DNA from: Pseudomonadales bacterium
Lineage (GTDB): Bacteria > Pseudomonadota > Gammaproteobacteria > Pseudomonadales > Azotimanducaceae
NCBI GenBank assembly: GCA_012103505.1
Contig: WLWP01000002.1
Coordinates: 248,001-312,000, forward strand
Reading direction: 5' to 3'
DNA: 64,000 bases
Shown here: positions 25,472 to 33,572 of the stretch, in pieces
Layout: each line of letters starts with the position of its first letter
Position numbering within the stretch: the stretch's first letter is position 1
The notes under the pieces: generated by a model
The model's input: only the letters and a program-made list of their open reading frames with translations
What the model was told of the DNA's origin: nothing
Database searches by the model: none
Translations under genes and position numbers: made by a program

Positions 25472-26491
25472 ATGAACACCAATCGACAGTGGTTACTGGC
25501 CAATCGACCCCACGGGTTGGTCGGCGACGACAATTTCGAATACATCGAAACAAATATTCCAGAACCCGCCGACGGCGAGGTCCTTGTTAGAAATCTGTAC
25601 CTATCTTTCGACCCAACACAGCGCGGTTGGATGGAGGATCGTGAATCCTATCTACCACCGGTCGCCATTGGTGAAGCAATGCGCGCTGGCTCAATTGGAC
25701 AAGTCGTCGAATCTCGCCACGCTGGCTTCGCCACCGGCGATCTCGTGCAAACTACCGGCGGTTGGCAAGACTTCGTAATCGTTGCCCCCGATCAGGCGCT
25801 GATGGGCTTAAACAAGATTCCGGCAGGTGTCCCACCTGAGATGATGCTGTCCGTTCTTGGCGTCACTGGTCTAACCGCGTACTGGGGACTCCTCGATCTA
25901 GGGCAACCCAAGGCGGGCGAAACAGTGCTTGTGTCGGGTGCTGCAGGCGCCACCGGTAGTATTGCCGGACAGATCGCAAAGATTAAGGGTTGTCGAGTAG
26001 TCGGTATCGCGGGCGGCCCAGAAAAGTGCGCGTGGCTCAAAAACGAAGCTGGTTTCGACGACGTTATCGACTACAAAAACGAGCAGGTCGATGCACGAAT
26101 TGGCGAAACTTGCCCTAACAAGGTGGATGTGTTTTTTGACAATGTCGGCGGCAACATTCTTGAAGCAGCACTCAACCACATCAACATGCACGCTCGAGTT
26201 GTACTATGTGGCGGAATTTCTGGCTACAACGCGACAGACCCAATTCCCGGTCCTGCCAATCTGATGAACTTGGTAATCATGCGTGCGCGCATGGAGGGTT
26301 TCATAGTGATCGACTATATGGATCGAGCAGCCCTTGCCGTACAAGAGCTAGTTGGTTGGATAGAAGGTGGTGAATTAAAGTACCAAGTCGATCTACAGAC
26401 AGGCTTTGAAAACATACCGAGCACGTTGACAAGACTCTTCACAGGACAAAACATCGGCAAGCAATTGCTCAAGATTGCTGATCCCGCCTAA
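25472..26491 (+). CDS. MDR-superfamily NADP-dependent oxidoreductase
   Basis: A 339-residue medium-chain reductase of the CurA/leukotriene-B4-dehydrogenase type that reduces enones or alkenals with NADPH. It has LYLSFDPTQRGWMED near the N terminus and the nucleotide-binding VSGAAGATGSIAGQIAKIKG, followed by VVGIAGGPEKCAWL. FFDNVGGNILEAAL also marks this subfamily. No structural zinc cysteines are seen, as normal for this branch. The ATG follows a weak ribosome site. Its stop overlaps the converging amidohydrolase by 4 bases. Confidence 0.9.
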   Translation: MNTNRQWLLANRPHGLVGDDNFEYIETNIPEPADGEVLVRNLYLSFDPTQRGWMEDRESYLPPVAIGEAMRAGSIGQVVESRHAGFATGDLVQTTGGWQDFVIVAPDQALMGLNKIPAGVPPEMMLSVLGVTGLTAYWGLLDLGQPKAGETVLVSGAAGATGSIAGQIAKIKGCRVVGIAGGPEKCAWLKNEAGFDDVIDYKNEQVDARIGETCPNKVDVFFDNVGGNILEAALNHINMHARVVLCGGISGYNATDPIPGPANLMNLVIMRARMEGFIVIDYMDRAALAVQELVGWIEGGELKYQVDLQTGFENIPSTLTRLFTGQNIGKQLLKIADPA

Positions 26492-28212
26492 ATCTCGCGA
26501 GCGTAAACGACTTCACCACCGAGGATGGTGAAGTCAACTTGAGTATCTTGGAGCTCATCGATTGGAAGACGCATGATGTCTTTTGACAAGACCACCACAT
26601 CTGCAAGCTTGCCCGGCGATATTGATCCTTTCTCATTCTCTTCAAAAGCAGCGAAGGCATTGTTTAGCGTATAGCTGCGTAGCGCCTCCATTCGAGTCAT
26701 GGCTTGATCTGGATAGAACACTTCGCCGTTTTTCATGCGCCGGGACACGCTTGCTATAAAAGACGCTATGGGATTGATTGGCTCAACGGGAACGTCGGTG
26801 CCATTACTAATCGTTGCACCCGTATCCAACAAGTCGCGCCACCGATAACTCGTGGCTTGCGTACGCTCCTGCCCGAGCCGACTTGCGAGCCACGGACCAT
26901 CTGACGTGCAGTGCACACCTTGCACTGCCGCGATCACTCCAAGCGCTCCAAACCGTGGCACATCGTCTGGGTGTATATGCTGCGCATGTTCGATGCGCCA
27001 ACGGAGATTGTTTGTGTCGACAGTCGACCGTCGCCAGGCACGTTCGTAAATATCTAGTGTGACGCGGTTCGCTCGCGTCCCAATCGCATGGGTGTTGACT
27101 TGGAATCCGTGCTGCAATGCGAGCTCTGCCGTTCGCTCGATTTCCTCTTCAGGTTCGAGCACCAAACCCGATGTGGAGTCTAGGTCTTCGTAAGGCTCAA
27201 GCAACCAGGCACCGTGGGATCCAAGCGCACCATCGATTTGCCGCTTGATGCTCCGAACAGTTAGAAAATCATTGTTCTCATAGATCATCCGATACTTGGG
27301 AAGCAGACTTGCCATCTCGTCATTGCGCTCGCCCCGAACCATGGCGTACAAGCGAACCGGCAGGGCACGTTCTGCCTCCAGTTTTTTGAACAGATCCAAC
27401 GTGGCGAAATCTACCCCCGCGTCATGAAAAGACGTGACGCCAAAGCGGTGCGCTTCCCGGCCAGCCAAGACAATTTGTTCTCGGAAATTGATATCTCTTT
27501 GTTCTGGGGTCAATCGTGCCTGGTCTTTCTGAATGGCACCTGCAACTAAGTCCTGTGCATTTTCCCGCAGAAGTCCCGTCGCCTTTCCGGCTGTCGTCCG
27601 CACGATCTTGCCACCAGGTGGATCAGCTGTTGTGTGATCTATCGCAGCTGCCTGTAACGCAGCGTCGTTCGCAATCGCCGCATGCCCACTCGCATGTCCA
27701 AGGTAAACAGGATTTTCCGGCGCAACAACATTTAATCTATCGTTGAGCGGAGTACCGTCAATGTTGGGTACGGGCAAGGATTGCCACTTGTCTTGGTGCC
27801 ACCCTCGACCAAAAATCCATTCTCCCGGCTGCAAGCCATCAACCGCAATCGCAACCTGGCCAACAATATCTTGGAAGGTCTCTGCAGAACTCAAATCGAG
27901 TATCTGTTGGGCCCGACCTAAGCCAAGGAAATGACCGTGTCCCTCTATGAACCCTGGAATCACCAAACGCCCTTGAACTGGTAATACCTGCGTGTCCTCA
28001 CTCTGATAAACCGCGACCTCCTGCTCCGAACCCACGGCGACAATCCTGTGACCTCGAATTGCCATCGCTTCAGCCTCGGGCAGCGTCGCATCCACCGTAA
28101 CAATTCTAGCGTCCGTAATGATCAAATCTGCTGGTTCAGGGGGCACAGCCGAAGGTGGGGTGGTGTCTGCGCAACCAGACATTAGCAGGACAATGGCAAC
28201 AAACAATTTCAC
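26488..28212 (-). CDS. exported amidohydrolase (YtcJ-like) lipoprotein
   Basis: A 574-residue amidohydrolase with a lipoprotein signal (MKLFVAIVLLMSGCAD). The metal motif GFIEGHGHF supplies the first two His ligands. QVNTHAIGTRANR, RIEHAQHIHPDD and NGTDVPVEPINPI provide the remaining His and Asp of the TIM-barrel metal centre. The N-terminal and C-terminal beta-sandwich halves (ADLIITDARIVTVDA; KLADVVVLSKDI) are normal for YtcJ relatives. These cut amides or formamides, but the substrate is unknown. A second such gene is at 33544-35235. Confidence 0.88.
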   Translation of the reverse strand: MKLFVAIVLLMSGCADTTPPSAVPPEPADLIITDARIVTVDATLPEAEAMAIRGHRIVAVGSEQEVAVYQSEDTQVLPVQGRLVIPGFIEGHGHFLGLGRAQQILDLSSAETFQDIVGQVAIAVDGLQPGEWIFGRGWHQDKWQSLPVPNIDGTPLNDRLNVVAPENPVYLGHASGHAAIANDAALQAAAIDHTTADPPGGKIVRTTAGKATGLLRENAQDLVAGAIQKDQARLTPEQRDINFREQIVLAGREAHRFGVTSFHDAGVDFATLDLFKKLEAERALPVRLYAMVRGERNDEMASLLPKYRMIYENNDFLTVRSIKRQIDGALGSHGAWLLEPYEDLDSTSGLVLEPEEEIERTAELALQHGFQVNTHAIGTRANRVTLDIYERAWRRSTVDTNNLRWRIEHAQHIHPDDVPRFGALGVIAAVQGVHCTSDGPWLASRLGQERTQATSYRWRDLLDTGATISNGTDVPVEPINPIASFIASVSRRMKNGEVFYPDQAMTRMEALRSYTLNNAFAAFEENEKGSISPGKLADVVVLSKDIMRLPIDELQDTQVDFTILGGEVVYAREI

Positions 28213-28383
28213 TTCGTCGTACCCGACAAACCATCCCTGTTCGCATACTCCACGATGACTGGCGCGCCAGCGCGATCACTTAACTGATGGGAAAACAGGC
28301 GTGGGCCTGCATAGTTGATGCTCATCACCACCACAATGCGTTGTATACTGCTCAAAGCCCCTCACTCACCTAGTAGGACAATA

Positions 28384-28980
28384 ATGATTCGAACGAAGTT
28401 TCTGGTCGTCATGCGAAACCTAACGGTTCTCACTACCGTCCTGGCAACGCCCAACTTGCTCGCGCATTGGACCCTTAACAATGATTTTTCTCAACTGAGT
28501 TTTGTCACTGTTAAAGCTGGCAACGTTGGTGAGGTACACAAATTCAATTCTCTCGCTGGCACACTCTCAGACGACGGCACCTTAAGTGTGACAATTCAGC
28601 TGGCAAGCGTGGATACGCTAATCCCCATCCGTGACGAACGGATGCAAGAATTTCTATTTGAGACCAACCTGTTCCCCACGGCAACGTTCACCGCGAATCT
28701 CGACATGGAACACGTTGAGAATTTGCAGATCGGGTCTGGGACTGTCCTCGACATAACAGGTGTTCTCGCCATCAGAGAAACGAAGTTGCCCTTAGCGCTT
28801 AAAGTTGTGGCAACCCGCTTCGCATCGAGAGGTGTCCTCGTCAATACCCTCCAACCTATCATCCTGAACGCAGATAGCATTGGACTCAGCCAAGGCGTTG
28901 AGAAACTGCGGGAGCTCGCCGGTTTACCCTCGATCAGCAGCGCTGTCCCCATATCGTTCACACTGACTTTCAACGGCTGA
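28384..28980 (+). CDS. YceI family exported lipocalin-like protein
   Basis: A protein of about 198 residues with an N-terminal hydrophobic leader (NLTVLTTVLATPNLLAHW) and the YceI core: DFSQLSFVTVKAGNVGEVHKF, the RDERMQEFLFETNLFPTATFT segment and the final PISFTLTFNG strand. YceI proteins bind isoprenoid-type lipids in the periplasm. The start is taken at ATG 28384, because the sequence upstream is not leader-like. ATG 28411 is an alternative. The gene is divergent from the amidohydrolase. Confidence 0.83.
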   Translation: MIRTKFLVVMRNLTVLTTVLATPNLLAHWTLNNDFSQLSFVTVKAGNVGEVHKFNSLAGTLSDDGTLSVTIQLASVDTLIPIRDERMQEFLFETNLFPTATFTANLDMEHVENLQIGSGTVLDITGVLAIRETKLPLALKVVATRFASRGVLVNTLQPIILNADSIGLSQGVEKLRELAGLPSISSAVPISFTLTFNG

Positions 28981-29009
28981 CGCAAAGCGAACAAATAGAG
29001 GATCCGCAA

Positions 29010-29285
29010 ATGAACTATGGTTTTCTGAGCCGTCTAGAGACGATCGTGATGGCAAACGTAACTCGGAAAAAGTGCTCCGTTGCCGATATCGTAGAACGCA
29101 CCGGCATCGAGATTAACTCCGTCCGCACGATTTGTTGGCGCCTTGTCCGCATGGGGCTCTTGGAACATGAGCAAATCGCAGCGGAGAGAGTCTATTCACA
29201 GTATCGCGTTACTGAGATCGGTAAGAAATTTAACCGCACCTCGGTTAACGTCTTAGAGAACGCGAAGCTAATTTCTGCCGACTGA
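29010..29285 (+). CDS. small winged-helix DNA-binding protein
   Basis: A 91-residue protein with a helix-turn-helix (SVADIVERTGIEINSVRTICWRLVRMGLLEHE) and a beta-wing (SQYRVTEIGKKF), typical of MarR/Lrp-like winged helices without a ligand domain. The target and signal are unknown. It follows the YceI gene by about 30 bases with GAGGA upstream of the ATG. An 11-base tandem repeat starts just after its stop. Confidence 0.6.
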   Translation: MNYGFLSRLETIVMANVTRKKCSVADIVERTGIEINSVRTICWRLVRMGLLEHEQIAAERVYSQYRVTEIGKKFNRTSVNVLENAKLISAD

Positions 29286-29287
29286 CT

Positions 29288-29320
29288 AAGTCAACGCCAA
29301 GTCGACGCCAAGTCAACGCC
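29288..29320. repeat. three tandem 11-base repeats
   Basis: AAGTCAACGCC, AAGTCGACGCC and AAGTCAACGCC stand head to tail, with a degenerate fourth copy (AAGGCCACCC) after them. They lie between two converging genes. Confidence 0.85.
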
Positions 29321-29343
29321 AAGGCCACCCAAATACAGCTCCG

Positions 29344-30252
29344 CTAACCACCCATGGCGCCTAGAAACTCGGCAGTCCTTGTCGCATCGCCGCTATCAAC
29401 TTCGAATGGGAACGCGCACAAATCTGTGACACCCGCTGATTCTAATCGGCTCAATTGACTACGAACTGTATTTTCATCGCCAACGATCGCGAGATCACCC
29501 AGGCCTTGCACACCTTCACGATCAAGCATTGCCCTGTAGGATGGGATCTGGGCATAGACTGCAAAAACCTCCGCTGCTAACTCTCGTGCGCGATCTGGAT
29601 TGGCAGTAACGACCACGGGAAAACCCGCAACAACTCGCGGGGTCGCCCTACCACCGCGTTCGGCACCCTCGTTAAGACTTGGTACAACATGCTGCTCGAG
29701 CGTGTTCAAGCCAGTCGCCCAAGTGATGGTGCCTGCAGTGAACTCACCAGCCAGACGCAACATTACCGGACCAAGCGCTGCCACCAGCACTGACGTCGGA
29801 CTAGGTGACGGCGGCGGTTGGAGATTCACTTGGTAGTGTTCGCTATTATGTTCCACTGGCTCACCGTTCAGGAGTGGTATCAGAATGTCTAAATAGGCGC
29901 GCATATGGCGGGCTGGTTTATCGTAAGAAAACCGCCAGGCGTTCTCGACCATGAATCGGTGGGCAAGCCCTATCCCAAGTGCCAATCGCCCTTCACACGC
30001 TTGCTGGGTGCTCGCAGTCTGCTGAGCCATCGCTGCAGGGTGCCGCGTAAACGTTGGCATGACCGCAGTGCCGATCTCGATGGTGTTGGTTTGTAAACCG
30101 AGCGCGGTAGATGCAGTAAGCGCATCCAGCGCAATATTTGCTATCCAGGCAGAATCCATGCCGAGCGCCTCCGCCGCTCTGCCTCTTTCGATTACACCCG
30201 CAATTTCTGGTGCCGCACCGCTTCCATCTCCAACCATCATCCCGATCCGCAT
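29344..30252 (-). CDS. LLM class oxidoreductase, probably F420-dependent type
   Basis: A 302-residue luciferase-like TIM barrel. MRIGMMVGDGSG, the AEALGMDSAWIANI segment, the TAVMPTFTRHPAAMAQQTAS stretch and GRLALGIGLAHRFMVE are the typical order for the F420-associated subfamily of short LLM proteins. The cofactor assignment is by family resemblance only. The ATG is divergent from the ANKH-like gene across about 130 bases. Related genes are at 3278, 38089 and 44318. Confidence 0.8.
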   Translation of the reverse strand: MRIGMMVGDGSGAAPEIAGVIERGRAAEALGMDSAWIANIALDALTASTALGLQTNTIEIGTAVMPTFTRHPAAMAQQTASTQQACEGRLALGIGLAHRFMVENAWRFSYDKPARHMRAYLDILIPLLNGEPVEHNSEHYQVNLQPPPSPSPTSVLVAALGPVMLRLAGEFTAGTITWATGLNTLEQHVVPSLNEGAERGGRATPRVVAGFPVVVTANPDRARELAAEVFAVYAQIPSYRAMLDREGVQGLGDLAIVGDENTVRSQLSRLESAGVTDLCAFPFEVDSGDATRTAEFLGAMGG

Positions 30253-30379
30253 CTTCTAATCCTCTGTAATCTCTCGATAACTCTCTGTTCATCATACCCA
30301 TGTCCATGAAGACGAGCGCATGTTAACTTCCTCGGTCTTCACCTATCCCATCCTTGGCCCGAACAAGGGCACCGCGTAG

Positions 30380-31666
30380 TTGGGACTAACCGGAAATCAC
30401 GTGCGGCACTATTGGAGTTTCTATTGGCCCTTAGCATTGACTGGCATCGGTCTTGTGCTCTCGATGCAATTCCAAAATGCGACGCTTGCCCGCTACCCTG
30501 ATGCCGTACGCGAACTTGCGGTCCTAGCGCTAGCATATGGGGTTTATGGTTTTTTTAACGCTGGTCTCCAGTTCATTTCGCAACTGACCAATGTCTATGC
30601 TCGAAGTTCTTTCGCCTTAGCCCGAACACGAAAATTCGTCTGGGCTGCAGGGATCATTATGACCCTCCCTTTGCTACTAATCGCAACCACGCCGTTGGGA
30701 GAAGCCCTGGTGCGTTGGATCTTTGGAATAGATCAAACACTTGCGACGCAGGTGGCTTTCTACCTTGTTCTTAAGTGTCCGCTCATCATCCTCAACAGCC
30801 ACAGACACATGACAACCGGATTGCTCATACAAGCTCGTCTAACAGGTTGGGTCACGATCTCCAATTTCATCTATCTGGGCGTTGTTGTCGTTGGTCTCAT
30901 CACTGGCTTTAGTCTCGACCTGACGCCACCAATCGTAATCGTCGGATCTGAGATACTGGGCGTCGTTACTCTTATCGTCACCCTCAAAATTATTCGAACC
31001 AAATTCTACGAACTACCTGATCTACCAGAACACGAACAAGTGACCTATCGAGAACTCACGAAGTTCTTCATCCCCGTATCCATGACCGGAATAATGTTCG
31101 CTTTGTCGAGGCCGGTTCTATATGCCTTCGTAGCTCGTACACCCAACAGCATCCCAATAATCGCAGCACTGCGCATCACCTTCGACTTTACGATGCTCTT
31201 CCAACAGGCAGCCAACCAATTTCGCCATTTTTTCATCAGCTTCGGATTCGACGATCTCAAAAAAAAGAAGCGTTTCATGGTTCTCATCTGTCTGGGTATC
31301 ACAACGCTCATGCTTCTGTTTGTGCTAACGCCATTGGCAGATTGGGTCTGGGGATCGGTTATGGGCATCCCGAACGAGCTGATGATCCTGGCTATCGAAG
31401 CGCTACTGGTGATGTGTCTGATGCCGGTCGCAATCGTCTACCGCAACTACTTTCACAGCCGCCTGATGGCCGTCAGACGTACCAGTGGGATGGCGTATGG
31501 GAGCATGGCGCGCGTTGTGTCTATATTTTTGTTAGCAGCACTGCTACAAAATTTCGGTTTATTAACACACACAACTTCAGCCAGCATTCTGGTCTTCAGC
31601 TTCGTCGTCGAAGCTGTTTTGTCTCAATGGTTTTATCTGCGCATCAAGTCGGCGCCGGTCAAATAA
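30380..31666 (+). CDS. ANKH-like (progressive ankylosis-type) MOP-fold transporter
   Basis: A polytopic membrane protein of 428 residues with about twelve helices. It is not a normal MATE protein. Parts line up with animal ANKH, as I remember that sequence: HYWSFYWPLALTG at the N terminus, the LALAYGVYGFFNAGLQFIS helix, the second-half start FFIPVSMTGIMFALSRP, and the late YRNYFHSRLMAVRRTSGMA motif that matches ANKH's RAHLTGWLM..R.T segment. ANKH moves pyrophosphate, ATP or citrate out of animal cells; a bacterial role is unknown. The start is TTG 30380, with GTG 30401 as an option. Another MOP family, such as polysaccharide export, is the main alternative. Confidence 0.5.
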   Translation: MGLTGNHVRHYWSFYWPLALTGIGLVLSMQFQNATLARYPDAVRELAVLALAYGVYGFFNAGLQFISQLTNVYARSSFALARTRKFVWAAGIIMTLPLLLIATTPLGEALVRWIFGIDQTLATQVAFYLVLKCPLIILNSHRHMTTGLLIQARLTGWVTISNFIYLGVVVVGLITGFSLDLTPPIVIVGSEILGVVTLIVTLKIIRTKFYELPDLPEHEQVTYRELTKFFIPVSMTGIMFALSRPVLYAFVARTPNSIPIIAALRITFDFTMLFQQAANQFRHFFISFGFDDLKKKKRFMVLICLGITTLMLLFVLTPLADWVWGSVMGIPNELMILAIEALLVMCLMPVAIVYRNYFHSRLMAVRRTSGMAYGSMARVVSIFLLAALLQNFGLLTHTTSASILVFSFVVEAVLSQWFYLRIKSAPVK

Positions 31667-31725
31667 CCTTGGCTTCGATCTGAACCGATCGCGAGTCTTG
31701 ACAAGAGGTACATCTCATCCACGGC

Positions 31726-32082
31726 TCAGAAGGGCCAAACTTCTCGGCTAAACGCCACGGTCAGCATGTAAACGAACGCCAGAATCGCACCAACAAAACC
31801 AATGTCTCGTATATGACCCTCACCACGCAAGGTCATCACGCCGAAGCCAATATACGCAACGAGCGCTATGAGCTTCGCGAACAACCAGCCCTGAACAAAG
31901 CCCCCAGCGAGGCTAAATGCCAATACCACGCCTAAAACAAGGAGCAAGGTGTCCACAACATGCGGGACAACTCGCACCCAAGTTTCCTTCAGTAGATCTG
32001 ATGCCTTGTATGCCCAGCCCGCACGCACCAAAAAGCCAGTGAACGACAACAAGGCAAGCGCCATATGAAAACTCTTTAACAT
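31726..32082 (-). CDS. SirB2 family membrane protein
   Basis: A protein of about 118 residues with four transmembrane helices. The opening MLKSFHMALALLSFTGFLVRAGWAYK resembles SirB2 (KTP-type) proteins, and the helix VVPHVVDTLLLVLGVVLAF carries the conserved His-Asp pair of the family. The start is ATG 32082, with GGAGAA upstream, rather than the longer frame to 32109. The function of this family is not established. It faces away from the AgcS symporter gene, from which it is 38 bases apart. Confidence 0.75.
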   Translation of the reverse strand: MLKSFHMALALLSFTGFLVRAGWAYKASDLLKETWVRVVPHVVDTLLLVLGVVLAFSLAGGFVQGWLFAKLIALVAYIGFGVMTLRGEGHIRDIGFVGAILAFVYMLTVAFSREVWPF

Positions 32083-32120
32083 AGTGAAATTCTCCGGCCA
32101 AAGTCTCACTATAACGCGCT

Positions 32121-33572
32121 ATGGCTACAGAACAACGCGCAGGCATTGACGCACAAATCGATGCACTCATGCAGCCCATCGCAGACGCGGCGAGCAACTT
32201 CATTTTTTACAGCGTGCCAATGTTTGGGGCCGACGTTCCATTAATTGTCATTTGGTTAATAGCGGGCGGGGTTTTCTTCACGCTCTATCTAAACTTCATC
32301 AACTTTCGCGGCTTCAAACATGCCATCGATATTATTCGTGGCAAATATGTCGAGGCGGACGATCCAGGTCAGATCAGCCAATTCCAAGCTTTAACAACTG
32401 CAGTATCTGGAACAGTCGGCATCGGCAACATCGCTGGAGTCGCCGTAGCCATTTCAGTGGGTGGCCCAGGTGCCACATTCTGGCTTATCGCAGCAGGACT
32501 GCTGGGCATGTCCACCAAACTGGCCGAATGCACCTTAGGTGTTAAGTATCGCAAAACTGAGAATGGCGAAGTTTCCGGCGGACCGATGTACTACCTTGAA
32601 CAAGGCCTAGCCCAACTTAACTGGCCGAAACTAGGCAAAGGACTCGGCATCTTTTACGCGATCAGTATGGTCGTGGGGTGCCTTGGTATCGGCAATATGT
32701 TTCAGTCTAACCAAGCTGCATCCATCCTAGTTGATGTCACAGGCGGACAAGACAGTATTTTTGCAGACCAAGTTTGGGTCATTGGTGTTGTACTGGCGAT
32801 CGCCGTTGGCATCGTGATCATCGGCGGGATTAAGTCGATTGCAGCGACCACTGCAAAACTAGTACCCGGGATGGCGTTACTATATGTATTGACGGCGTTA
32901 CTTGTCATCATCATGAACTACGAAGCTATTCCCGGTGCCTTCGTTGCCATCTGGCAGGGTGCGTTTTCCCCCGATGGCGTTACCGGCGGCATGATCGGCG
33001 TCATGATTATCGGGTTTAGACGAGCCGTGTTTTCCAATGAGGCAGGGCTAGGCTCTGCTGCCATCGCTCACTCTACAGCTCGAACAAAGGAACCCGTCAG
33101 CGAAGGTTTTGTCGCACTTTTAGAACCATTTATCGACACTGTCGTCATTTGTACGATGACGGCGCTGGTGATCATTACGACCGTCTACGACCCTGCTCTG
33201 GCCAATCAAAATGTGGCAGGCATTGAGCTGACAACCTCAGCTTTCTCAAGCACGCTATCCTGGTCGCCAATTCCCCTCTCAGTCGCCGCGATTTTGTTCG
33301 CGTTCTCAACAATGGTGGCATGGTCATACTACGGGCTAAAGGCTTTTACCTATTTAGTTGGCGACAGTGCTATTGCAGACATCGGCTTCAAACTATTCTT
33401 CCTCAGTTTTGTCGTGCTCGGTAGTGCCATAGAGCTGTCAGCGTTGGTCGCCTTATCTGATGCACTCGTTTTCATCGTTGCGATTCCAAACCTAATCGGC
33501 CTTTATGTGATGGCACCTATCGTAAAAGCGGAGCTCAAGCGCTATGAAGCGACTTACCTATCTAACAGCTAG
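32121..33572 (+). CDS. alanine/glycine:cation symporter family protein (AgcS)
   Basis: A 483-residue inner-membrane sodium-coupled amino-acid symporter with about eleven helices. The core motif ALTTAVSGTVGIGNIAGVA, the GPGATFWLIAAGLLGMSTK helix and KYRKTENGEVSGGPMYYLE loop are highly characteristic. RRAVFSNEAGLGSAAIAHS contains the second Na+/substrate segment. Likely substrates are alanine, glycine or related small amino acids. The amidohydrolase gene starts 29 bases before its end, so uptake and hydrolysis of an amide-linked compound may be coupled. Confidence 0.92.
   Translation: MATEQRAGIDAQIDALMQPIADAASNFIFYSVPMFGADVPLIVIWLIAGGVFFTLYLNFINFRGFKHAIDIIRGKYVEADDPGQISQFQALTTAVSGTVGIGNIAGVAVAISVGGPGATFWLIAAGLLGMSTKLAECTLGVKYRKTENGEVSGGPMYYLEQGLAQLNWPKLGKGLGIFYAISMVVGCLGIGNMFQSNQAASILVDVTGGQDSIFADQVWVIGVVLAIAVGIVIIGGIKSIAATTAKLVPGMALLYVLTALLVIIMNYEAIPGAFVAIWQGAFSPDGVTGGMIGVMIIGFRRAVFSNEAGLGSAAIAHSTARTKEPVSEGFVALLEPFIDTVVICTMTALVIITTVYDPALANQNVAGIELTTSAFSSTLSWSPIPLSVAAILFAFSTMVAWSYYGLKAFTYLVGDSAIADIGFKLFFLSFVVLGSAIELSALVALSDALVFIVAIPNLIGLYVMAPIVKAELKRYEATYLSNS

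Noticed and set aside
28258..28268. TGGCGCGCCA palindrome as a regulatory site
   Set aside because: It is a short GC palindrome with no second copy or promoter context.
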